The notes beneath the pieces are model-generated. The model searched no databases and was not told the DNA's origin. It saw nothing but the letters and a program-made list of their open reading frames with translations. Positions 5,407 through 12,117 of a stretch of 39,137 bases of DNA are shown here, in pieces (the stretch's first letter is position 1; each line of letters starts with the position of its first letter). This DNA comes from Lachnospiraceae bacterium (lineage in GTDB: Bacteria > Bacillota > Clostridia > Lachnospirales > Lachnospiraceae). The stretch covers positions 1 through 39,137 of the forward strand of contig JAFLTA010000024.1 of assembly GCA_022510685.1 (NCBI GenBank), written 5' to 3'. The translations under genes and the position numbers were made by a program.

Positions 5407-7296
5407 ATGAAATACATGATTAACAGGACGACAAATCATAAAAGAAAACAAAAATTCATTCATGATATATCGATTTTACTGGTATTTCTTATGACATGCG
5501 CTATTTGTAATACCGGGATTGCCTCTATTGTATCTGCAGCGGAAACATACAATTGGTCACTTCCGAAAAAAATCGAAGTGACAGACCCTGCTACAGGTGA
5601 AAGTGTTACAAAAAATATAACCGTAAATCCGATAGTTACATATAATGGAAATATGATATCTCAAGAACATTATCCTATGGTAATGTGTGATTTGGTATGG
5701 ATGGCTGATGTACAAAGTTTTTTCTCTGATATTATGGACTTTGATATTCAATATTCCGATGCCAATGATGATACACCTGTCCGGGAAATTGAAAGTTTTA
5801 CGTTGAGAAACCCACGTCTTGATACCACCATTGTGTTTACTGTGGGAAAGGATACTGCTACGGTAAACGGAATAGAATCCATATTGCCATATCAAGTGAT
5901 GTGGGGAGAGGATGCAGAAGAATCCGCTGCCGAAAATAAAGATAAATCCAAAGATACGGTACTGTATATTCCCATGGTATGGACATTACAGCAGTCAGGT
6001 TATACAGTTGTAGAAAATGCAGGAAATGCTATTGCCATAAGTGATTCTGTACTATATTACAAGAAAAACTATACTGCTTCCTATGATTCCGACATATATG
6101 ATAACTGTATTGATGGAATTTATGTTGCCGGTAACAACAGTTCTTCTGCAAATTACTTTCATCTCCATACAGTAAATACATTGTCCTCAAGCAGTGTTAA
6201 AATTTCTAACCAACCGAAGAAAAATGTTGTAACTATCACCATAGCAAAAACTAAAAATTCCCTGGGAAATATTAAGAAATCATTTTCCGGTAATATTCTG
6301 AAAAAAATACAGATGCAACAGACATCTGACCATGCCACACAAATCAAATTATGGTACGGCGCAAAATATATTTACACCAATCACTTGGATACTAAGAGCC
6401 TTTCTGTACAGTTAAGTAAGGCTAGTTTTTCCATGCGTGTTTTATTGCCGGATAAAGTAAAAACAAAAAAAATCACTACCACAGACCAGTATTGGAAAAA
6501 CAAATTTTTAATTGTTATTCCCGGTAATCATGTGAGTTACTACAAAAAGAATCCGCCGATAAAGAATAGTTCAAAAATTAAAAGTATTAAAGTGACAAAA
6601 ACCGCAAGTAAGAACACAAAAATCACAGTAACTACGAAAAAAATGCTGGGATATCGGATTACATTTACAAATTCCGGTTATTTTACTGTAAAAGTCGGCT
6701 CACCAAAATCCATATACAAAAATATTGTTTTATTGGATCCCGGTCACGGCGGAAAGGATAACGGTGCAAAAAGAGCTGGTGTGAAAGAGAAAAAACTGAA
6801 TTTCAGTATTCTATATACGAGAGCGAAAAAAATATTTGAGGCACAGGATTCCACTGTGAAAGCCTATTGGACACGACATTACGATACAAAAATCAACCTA
6901 TATAAACGTCCTAAATACACTAAAAAATATTCAGCGGATTTATTTGTCAGCCTGCATATGAACTCTGCCCCCAATAAAAAGGCAAAAGGCACGGAGGTTT
7001 ATTACTCAAAACAGAACAATAAAGCGCGTAAATCCGGACTGACAAGTAAAATATTTGCAGAAAATATGTTATATGCTCTAACAGATAATTTAGATATGGA
7101 AGACCGTGGTGTTCGCAGTGCTAACTTTGTGGTGATAAAAAACAACTCGGTTCCGGCTGTCTTAGTGGAGTTAGGTTTTATATCCAGTCCAAAAGACAGA
7201 AAAAAACTTAAAAGTGCAGCATTTCAAAAAAAAGCAGCAAAAGCATTGTACAAGGGCATTTCCGAAACATTTAAGGAGTATCCTACAGGACGATAA
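5407..7296 (+). CDS. Secreted N-acetylmuramoyl-L-alanine amidase (Amidase_3)
   Basis: The product is 629 residues. It should cut the amide bond between MurNAc and the stem peptide outside the membrane. A basic N-terminus and hydrophobic stretch (about residues 20-44) end in VSA-AE, a good signal peptidase site. Residues about 45-200 are a domain I do not recognise that may resemble copper-amine-oxidase-like N-terminal wall modules; 250-430 is basic and beta-rich. The Amidase_3 domain fills about 438-622 and has all key residues: His447 (DPGHGG), Glu461, His517 (SLHMNS) and catalytic Glu588 (VELGF). AAAGGG precedes the start. It lies between the SOS-linked LysM gene and the recombinase but has its own promoter. 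Amidases of this type serve in daughter-cell separation, sporulation or lysis; which applies here cannot be told. Confidence 0.92.
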   Translation: MKYMINRTTNHKRKQKFIHDISILLVFLMTCAICNTGIASIVSAAETYNWSLPKKIEVTDPATGESVTKNITVNPIVTYNGNMISQEHYPMVMCDLVWMADVQSFFSDIMDFDIQYSDANDDTPVREIESFTLRNPRLDTTIVFTVGKDTATVNGIESILPYQVMWGEDAEESAAENKDKSKDTVLYIPMVWTLQQSGYTVVENAGNAIAISDSVLYYKKNYTASYDSDIYDNCIDGIYVAGNNSSSANYFHLHTVNTLSSSSVKISNQPKKNVVTITIAKTKNSLGNIKKSFSGNILKKIQMQQTSDHATQIKLWYGAKYIYTNHLDTKSLSVQLSKASFSMRVLLPDKVKTKKITTTDQYWKNKFLIVIPGNHVSYYKKNPPIKNSSKIKSIKVTKTASKNTKITVTTKKMLGYRITFTNSGYFTVKVGSPKSIYKNIVLLDPGHGGKDNGAKRAGVKEKKLNFSILYTRAKKIFEAQDSTVKAYWTRHYDTKINLYKRPKYTKKYSADLFVSLHMNSAPNKKAKGTEVYYSKQNNKARKSGLTSKIFAENMLYALTDNLDMEDRGVRSANFVVIKNNSVPAVLVELGFISSPKDRKKLKSAAFQKKAAKALYKGISETFKEYPTGR

Positions 7297-7313
7297 TTTA
7301 TAACTAAAATGAT

Positions 7314-7347
7314 GGCGCAGTTATCCTAATATAAATATAACTGCGCC
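7314..7347. terminator. Bidirectional hairpin between amidase and recombinase genes
   Basis: A perfect 11-bp stem (GGCGCAGTTAT 7314-7324, ATAACTGCGCC 7337-7347) sits between two convergent genes. T tracts on both sides are short, so termination may be moderate. Confidence 0.7.
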
Positions 7348-7356
7348 GTTGTTATG

Positions 7357-8415
7357 CTAATTTCGTAAATGAACAGCAGTTGCCGCCATACGCTTTTTAT
7401 CATCATCCAAAGCTGCATAATGCTTTCTGGTCGTATTGACGTCATTATGACCCAGCACCTCAGCTACCAGATAAATATCTCCGGTTTCACGGTACAGTGT
7501 AGTACCATAGGTACTTCTCAGTTTGTGAGGTGTAATATGCTTAAAGCTGGTTATTTGACTGGCATATTCATTCACCAGATTTTCGATTGCCTGTATACAG
7601 ATTCTACGGCGTTGTATCGAGTAGAAGAGTGCATGTTCATGTCCTTTTAGCGGCTGAATTTGTTCCCGTGTGATTTCAATATAATCCTGCAAAGCACGGC
7701 GCACCTCATCTCCAAAATAAACATATTCCTCTTTGCCGCCTTTTCGCATAATCCGTATGCGGTTTTCACGAAAATCTACATCTTCAATGTCCAGACCGAC
7801 ACATTCCGAAACACGAATGCCTGTTCCCAGAAACAGTGTGAAAATTGCAATATTACGCAGTTTATTTTTCTCATAAGCCGCTTTTTTTCGCCCGGTCATA
7901 TGTTCGCCTGCGTGTTCTACCAAATCCAATAATTCTGCAACTTCACCGGAATCCAAACGAACAATTTCACGGTCGTGTAATTTCGGCATATCGACAACTA
8001 TGGTAGGATTATTGGTCAAATGTTCCCGTTTCTGATAATACAGATAAAACTTGCGCAAAGCAGACAATTTTCGATGTATGCCACGTTCATCATTTGTATA
8101 TGTTTTTCCGTTATATTCATAATATTTCAAATATTCCAGATATTCTTCAATATCTACCGGCTTCAGAGAATCCAAATCTTTAAGCGTAATATTAGATATC
8201 TCTGTACCCATAGACGGATTTGCCGTCAATAAAAAGCGAAAAAAAGTCCGTATATCATAGGCATAATTAATCCGTGTATTAGCAGATGATGTCTGTTCAA
8301 TGCCACGGAAAAAATCCTTGACAAAAGGCGGAAATTCCTGAAGCAATATACGAAGTTTTGTCGTATTATCCGCAGAACGTTTTTGATAATATGTTTGACG
8401 ATTGGATGTACCCAT
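7357..8415 (-). CDS. XerC/D-type tyrosine recombinase
   Basis: The product is 352 residues. The start is taken at 8415 because AAAGGA (8430-8425) is nine bases upstream; an ATG three codons earlier abuts it. The N-terminal SAM-like core-binding domain covers about residues 25-140. The catalytic domain covers about 150-340 and has every active-site residue: Arg201 (GTGIRVSE), Lys225 (RKGGK), His297-x-x-Arg300 (HKLR), His323 (LGHNDV) and Tyr333 (RKHY). No excisionase, relaxase or phage gene is adjacent. It may be a chromosomal Xer-type recombinase, somewhat longer than the usual ~295-300 residues, or the last gene of a decayed element. A 13-bp piece of the 40-bp repeat lies just upstream of its promoter. 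It has its own promoter and is convergent with the amidase gene. Confidence 0.9.
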   Translation of the reverse strand: MGTSNRQTYYQKRSADNTTKLRILLQEFPPFVKDFFRGIEQTSSANTRINYAYDIRTFFRFLLTANPSMGTEISNITLKDLDSLKPVDIEEYLEYLKYYEYNGKTYTNDERGIHRKLSALRKFYLYYQKREHLTNNPTIVVDMPKLHDREIVRLDSGEVAELLDLVEHAGEHMTGRKKAAYEKNKLRNIAIFTLFLGTGIRVSECVGLDIEDVDFRENRIRIMRKGGKEEYVYFGDEVRRALQDYIEITREQIQPLKGHEHALFYSIQRRRICIQAIENLVNEYASQITSFKHITPHKLRSTYGTTLYRETGDIYLVAEVLGHNDVNTTRKHYAALDDDKKRMAATAVHLRN

Positions 8416-8517
8416 AAAAATCATTCCTTTCTTAAATATGCATATGTTATTTTCATGTCTGATAGCCGTTCACATTATAGAAACCCCTCAAACGCCTGTA
8501 TTTCAAGCCTTTTATCA

Positions 8518-8546
8518 ATTATAGCATATTCTTTGTTTCTTTTCAA
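8518..8546 (-). promoter_or_regulatory. Promoter of the tyrosine recombinase gene
   Basis: Minus strand: TTGAAA (8546-8541), 17 bases, consensus TATAAT (8523-8518). It leaves a leader of about 95 bases. The rest of the 304-base gap 8416-8719 holds the 13-bp repeat fragment at 8560-8572 and the blaI terminator at 8664-8694; I see no gene in it. Confidence 0.85.
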
Positions 8547-8559
8547 TAACTTTTTGAAA

Positions 8560-8572
8560 AACTAGACTTTAT
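8560..8572 (+). repeat. 13-bp fragment of the 40-bp repeat
   Basis: AACTAGACTTTAT is identical to 3495-3507 of copy A and has one difference from copy B. It lies 14 bases upstream of the recombinase -35 box. It could be a binding site of the recombinase or a coincidence in AT-rich DNA. Confidence 0.4.
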
Positions 8573-8663
8573 CCCATAGTTAAATTTTACACCACTGCTA
8601 CCTATCACAGGATACTGCGTCGATAAAACGCTACAAAAGAATCTGTATTTGCATTCATTTCAA

Positions 8664-8694
8664 AAAGACACCGGAATAAACATCCGGTGTCTTT
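8664..8694. terminator. Terminator of the blaI-like gene
   Basis: A perfect 12-bp stem (8664-8675 with 8683-8694, core GACACCGGA/TCCGGTGTC) has a 7-nt loop. On the minus strand the stem ends in five T; on the plus strand a T-rich tail also follows, so it can work both ways. Confidence 0.9.
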
Positions 8695-8719
8695 CTTTGT
8701 TTTTATGTACTATTAATAT

Positions 8720-9082
8720 TTATTTACGCTGGCTTAAAAGATATTCCAACGCCATAATATCATCTCTGGATAATTTTTGATTCATCAAATATTCTGAAAT
8801 GAAATTGGATAACGAACCATTATACAATTTATCCAACAATGCCTTTGTTTCAATTTCCTGTATATTTCGTTTGCTTACACTGGCACGGCAGATAAAACCG
8901 GGATCCTCTCTGGTAACTGCACCTTTATCAATTAACCGTTTAATTACCGTATAAGTTGTATTTTTTTCCCAACCAATATATTCTTTAATGATTTTGGAAA
9001 TATCTTTGGCTGCCAACACTTTATTGGACCAAAGTAATTCCATTACATTAAGTTCCCCCTCATGCATGCGTATTTCTTTCAT
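8720..9082 (-). CDS. BlaI/MecI/CopY family transcriptional repressor
   Basis: The product is 120 residues. The winged helix domain spans about residues 5-75: the N-terminal EGELNVMELLWSNKVLAAKD stretch is typical of BlaI/MecI, and WEKNTTYTVIKRLIDKGAV is the recognition-helix/wing region. The C-terminal ~45 residues are helical and would make the dimer. In beta-lactam or copper resistance systems such repressors are released by a partner sensor (BlaR1/MecR1) or by a metal ligand. No sensor protease or target resistance gene is next to it here, and there is no CopY-type Cys motif at the C-terminus. The target is therefore unknown; self-regulation is likely from the dyad near its promoter. GAGG lies about 11 bases before ATG, a slightly long spacing. 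Confidence 0.88.
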   Translation of the reverse strand: MKEIRMHEGELNVMELLWSNKVLAAKDISKIIKEYIGWEKNTTYTVIKRLIDKGAVTREDPGFICRASVSKRNIQEIETKALLDKLYNGSLSNFISEYLMNQKLSRDDIMALEYLLSQRK

Positions 9083-9143
9083 CGTTTAGTGACCTCGTTT
9101 CTATGCTTGTAATTTCAAGAAGAATCTGAATGGACATAGTTGT

Positions 9144-9172
9144 ATTCTACACATTACGTCAAAATACGTCAA
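9144..9172 (-). promoter_or_regulatory. Promoter of the blaI-like gene
   Basis: Minus strand: TTGACG (9172-9167), 17 bases, TAGAAT (9149-9144). The direct repeat TACGTCAA/TACGTCAA falls across the -35 and spacer. Confidence 0.8.
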
Positions 9173-9183
9173 TGGCAATTCTG

Positions 9184-9209
9184 CACAATTACAGCTGTCT
9201 ACTATTGTG
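9184..9209. promoter_or_regulatory. Possible BlaI-type operator upstream of the blaI promoter
   Basis: CACAAT (9184-9189) and ATTGTG (9204-9209) form an inverted repeat around TTACAGCTGT. This contains a near match to the CopY/BlaI-type core TACA-NN-TGTA (9 of 10). It lies just upstream of the -35, in the 9083-9303 gap between blaI and rluD. Ownership by this repressor is an inference. Confidence 0.4.
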
Positions 9210-9303
9210 TAACTTTACATTCTATTTTTGTAGAACACAATATTTTCTGCTTTTAAATAAGACGAACCACTATGTATAGTATACGAAACGATGAATTTCT
9301 ATT

Positions 9304-10233
9304 TCAATTTTGTAAAATTTGTAATAATTTCTCAAAATATTCCGGCAAAGGTGCATCAAATTCCATATATTCTCCGCTATTTGGATGCACAAATCCAATC
9401 GTTTTTGCATGAAGTGTTTGTCCCACCAGAGAAAACGGTGATTTTGCCGGTCCGTATACCGTATCCCCCAAAATAGGATGTCCGATGCTCGCCATGTGTA
9501 CTCGAATTTGATGTGTACGTCCGGTCTCCAGATTGCATGCAATATAATTATATTTTTTATTTAATGAATCTAATACCTTATAATGGGTTACCGCTTCTTT
9601 CCCGTTTTTTTCATCAATTGCCATGCGTTTCCTATCCACAGGATGTCTTGCCAGACTTGCGCTCACTGTTCCTTCCGGCTCTGTAAAATTGTTGTATGCT
9701 ATAGCATGATATGTCCTGGTAATGGAATGCACTGCTAACTGTTCTGCAATAGCCCGATGTGCCTTATCATTTTTACACGCCACCAAAGCTCCCGTAGTAT
9801 CTTTATCTATACGATGGACAATCCCCGGGCGCAATACCCCATTGATACCTGACAGAGAATCTTTACAATGATACATCAATGCATTTACCAGCGTACCGCT
9901 GTAATGCCCCGGCGCCGGATGTACTACCATCTGCTTCGGCTTATTTACAACGATAATATCTTCATCTTCATATAAAATATCTAATGGAATATTTTCAGGA
10001 AGGATATCCGGCTCTTTGACCGGTTCTATCTCTACAGATATCCTATCTTTCATCATCACACGGTAACTGCTTTTTCCCTTCTTATCGTTCACAGAAACCA
10101 AGCCGTCCCGTATTGCTTTTTGCAGAGCGGAACGCGAAAAATCCGGTAATTTCTCTGCCAGAAAACGGTCAAGTCTCAATCCCTCCTGACTTTCTGAATC
10201 CACTACCAAATCAATGTGCTGCTTCTCCTCCAT
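9304..10233 (-). CDS. rluD: RluD-type 23S rRNA pseudouridine synthase
   Basis: The product is 309 residues from ATG 10233, chosen because GGAGAGA lies just upstream; an earlier ATG at 10245 has no ribosome binding site. An S4 RNA-binding domain occupies about residues 12-72 (EGLRLDRFLAEKLPDFSR). The RluA-type synthase domain follows, with the catalytic Asp143 in HRIDKDTTG and the later GRTHQIRVH and HPILGD motifs. It should convert uridines in 23S rRNA (the RluD sites of helix 69) to pseudouridine. The gene directly follows lspA, the same arrangement as lspA-ylyB in B. subtilis, and is probably co-transcribed with it. RluD and YlyB are close paralogues, so the exact target is not certain. Confidence 0.93.
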   Translation of the reverse strand: MEEKQHIDLVVDSESQEGLRLDRFLAEKLPDFSRSALQKAIRDGLVSVNDKKGKSSYRVMMKDRISVEIEPVKEPDILPENIPLDILYEDEDIIVVNKPKQMVVHPAPGHYSGTLVNALMYHCKDSLSGINGVLRPGIVHRIDKDTTGALVACKNDKAHRAIAEQLAVHSITRTYHAIAYNNFTEPEGTVSASLARHPVDRKRMAIDEKNGKEAVTHYKVLDSLNKKYNYIACNLETGRTHQIRVHMASIGHPILGDTVYGPAKSPFSLVGQTLHAKTIGFVHPNSGEYMEFDAPLPEYFEKLLQILQN

Positions 10234-10279
10234 AAATCTCTCCATTCTACTGCGGGCTGTCGATGATACAGGATTGCCT

Positions 10280-10789
10280 TTACTCTTCTACTTTTTTCTG
10301 TTTGCCCCATATACTATCCAATTCTTCTTCTGAATATCGAAAAAGAATCAAGTAAGCTAATACAAATACACCTACAACCACATAACAGTCTGCTACGTTG
10401 AAAATAGGAAAATCAATACAGGAAACATAGAAAAAATCCACAACATAACCGTTTAAAAAACGGTCAAACATATTGCCGATAGCACCCGCACCGATTACCA
10501 CAAAGACAGCCTGTAGCGGAATGTATTCTTTTTTTGCCGGAATCCGATAATATACCACACATAGAATCCCAAATATGAGCAACGTAATTCCCAGCAACAG
10601 CAGGCGTTGATTCTGTAAAATTCCAAAGGCAGCCCCTCTATTTTCCAAATACTCTAATTCAAAGATTTTTTTTATGATTACGAAATTAGGTTTGCCTTTC
10701 AGGGAAATGGATGCAATATGTTTCGTCCACTGGTCAAAAAAAAGCAATATAAGCATCCCTAAACTGCCCACTATATATTTTTTTACCAT
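10280..10789 (-). CDS. lspA: Lipoprotein signal peptidase (signal peptidase II)
   Basis: The product is 169 residues. ATG 10789 is chosen because AGGAGGGG is just upstream. It is an integral membrane aspartic protease that removes signal peptides from prolipoproteins, such as the lipoprotein and the carboxypeptidase in this window. Four membrane segments are visible. Family motifs present are FFDQWTKHIA, NRGAAFGIL, GAIGNMFDRF with catalytic Asp109, and FNVADCYV with catalytic Asp134. The gene sits 46 bases ahead of rluD in the same direction. The leader between aroB and lspA contains a perfect 8-bp dyad (10819-10837). Confidence 0.97.
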   Translation of the reverse strand: MVKKYIVGSLGMLILLFFDQWTKHIASISLKGKPNFVIIKKIFELEYLENRGAAFGILQNQRLLLLGITLLIFGILCVVYYRIPAKKEYIPLQAVFVVIGAGAIGNMFDRFLNGYVVDFFYVSCIDFPIFNVADCYVVVGVFVLAYLILFRYSEEELDSIWGKQKKVEE

Positions 10790-10818
10790 AACCCCTCCTT
10801 CTGCCTGTTCATCAAACA

Positions 10819-10837
10819 GCATGATACGCTATCATGC
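10819..10837. promoter_or_regulatory. Perfect dyad in the lspA leader
   Basis: GCATGATA (10819-10826), CGC, TATCATGC (10830-10837). It can form an RNA hairpin with a three-base loop or be a protein operator. It has no T tract and so is not a terminator. It lies 30 bases upstream of the lspA start. Confidence 0.45.
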
Positions 10838-10878
10838 GATACATGCTCTCCTATGTAAGTTCCTAGTGTAATGGTTTA

Positions 10879-10918
10879 TAACTGGACTTTATTCGCCGAA
10901 TGAATCTTTCGTATGCAG
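10879..10918 (+). repeat. 40-bp direct repeat, copy B (3' end of aroB)
   Basis: This is the partner of 3494-3533 (37 of 40 identical, same orientation). It covers the last ten codons and stop of aroB and about ten bases beyond. The central ATTCGCCGAAT is palindromic around C. Confidence 0.9.
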
Positions 10919-11998
10919 GACTGCCTCCAGTGCCTCTGCCATCTCCTCGTCAGTCACATCTTCAGTAATCACTGCATTTCCCATATTCTGCAATAATATA
11001 AAACGTATTTGTCCGGCATTCATCTTCTTATCGTTTTTAGACACGCGAATAATATCGTCCACTTTCAAATTACTGACTGATACAGGCAATTCCAGTCCCT
11101 TTATGGTATTCTCAATCGACAAATACTCTGTATCGTCAATCATTTCTCTCTTTTTGGAAATATATGCCGCTGCCATCATTCCAACAGCGACGCACTGCCC
11201 ATGAAGCATCTGGAAATCTTTTAGTTTTTCGATGGCATGCCCCAACGTGTGACCAAAGTTTAATAACGCTCTCTCACCCTGCTCTTTCGGATCATTCTCA
11301 ACCACCCTGCGTTTAATCTGGCAACTGCGATAAATTACATCTTCCAATGTTGTTAAATCTCTTTGTCTGAGAGCATCTACAGCACTACCCACTTCATTAA
11401 AATAATCGATATCTTTTATCAATCCATGCTTTATAATTTCTCCAAAACCGGAAAAGTATTGCTCATCCGTCAATGTTTTTAAAGCAGAAATATTCATATA
11501 GACAGCGGAAGGCTGATGAAATGCTCCTATCATATTTTTGTATCCACGAAAATCAACACCTGTCTTCCCGCCAATACTGCTGTCAACCATGGCTAACAGA
11601 GACGTGGGAAGCTGTACAACACGAATTCCCCGCAGATAGGTTGCAGCCGCATATCCCGTCATGTCACCTACAACGCCCCCGCCTAAGGCTAACAAAACAT
11701 CCTTACGGTCAAAGTGCGCCTTAATCAAAACTTCATATAAATCCTCAATGACCTCCAGAGTCTTTGATGCCTCTCCTGCCGGAAAAGAAAACTCACACAC
11801 ATAGGACGCTGTCTCTGCCACCGCATCCTGTACCTGTCTTAAATAATGTTTCTCCACATGACTGTCTGTCACAATACACATCTTACGACCGGATAAATCC
11901 AGCTCCTGTAATATGCTCCCCAATCCATTATAGTCCCGTGCAATTGTAATATCATAAAGTGGTTTTCCTTCATAATGCACTGTTATTTTATTAGCCAT
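10889..11998 (-). CDS. aroB: 3-dehydroquinate synthase
   Basis: The product is 369 residues, normal for the family. It catalyses the second step of the shikimate pathway, turning DAHP into 3-dehydroquinate with NAD and a divalent metal in the cytoplasm. The NAD-binding segment GGGVVGD is at residues 106-112, followed by LPTSLLAMVDSSIGGKTGVD. Metal ligands fit Glu187 (GEIIKHG), His250 (FGHTLGHAIE) and His266 (LHGQC). The gene lies between divIVA and lspA, an odd spot for an aromatic amino-acid gene. A hairpin (12030-12050) after divIVA suggests partly separate transcription. Its 3' end is the source-like copy of the 40-bp repeat. Confidence 0.96.
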   Translation of the reverse strand: MANKITVHYEGKPLYDITIARDYNGLGSILQELDLSGRKMCIVTDSHVEKHYLRQVQDAVAETASYVCEFSFPAGEASKTLEVIEDLYEVLIKAHFDRKDVLLALGGGVVGDMTGYAAATYLRGIRVVQLPTSLLAMVDSSIGGKTGVDFRGYKNMIGAFHQPSAVYMNISALKTLTDEQYFSGFGEIIKHGLIKDIDYFNEVGSAVDALRQRDLTTLEDVIYRSCQIKRRVVENDPKEQGERALLNFGHTLGHAIEKLKDFQMLHGQCVAVGMMAAAYISKKREMIDDTEYLSIENTIKGLELPVSVSNLKVDDIIRVSKNDKKMNAGQIRFILLQNMGNAVITEDVTDEEMAEALEAVLHTKDSFGE

Positions 11999-12029
11999 AT
12001 AATACCTCTTTTCCTAGAAAACAGTAAAC

Positions 12030-12050
12030 AAGGGGGCCATTTGCCCCCTT
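12030..12050 (-). terminator. Hairpin after divIVA
   Basis: AAGGGGGC (12030-12037) pairs with GCCCCCTT (12043-12050) around a 5-nt loop. On the minus strand it is followed by a patchy T-rich stretch, so it is a plausible terminator or partial terminator between divIVA and aroB. Confidence 0.6.
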
Positions 12051-12117
12051 GCATGAAATTAATATAGAGTTCGTCAATTCAATCAACAAATGGATTCCTG
12101 CCCGTAATAGCTTCAAC

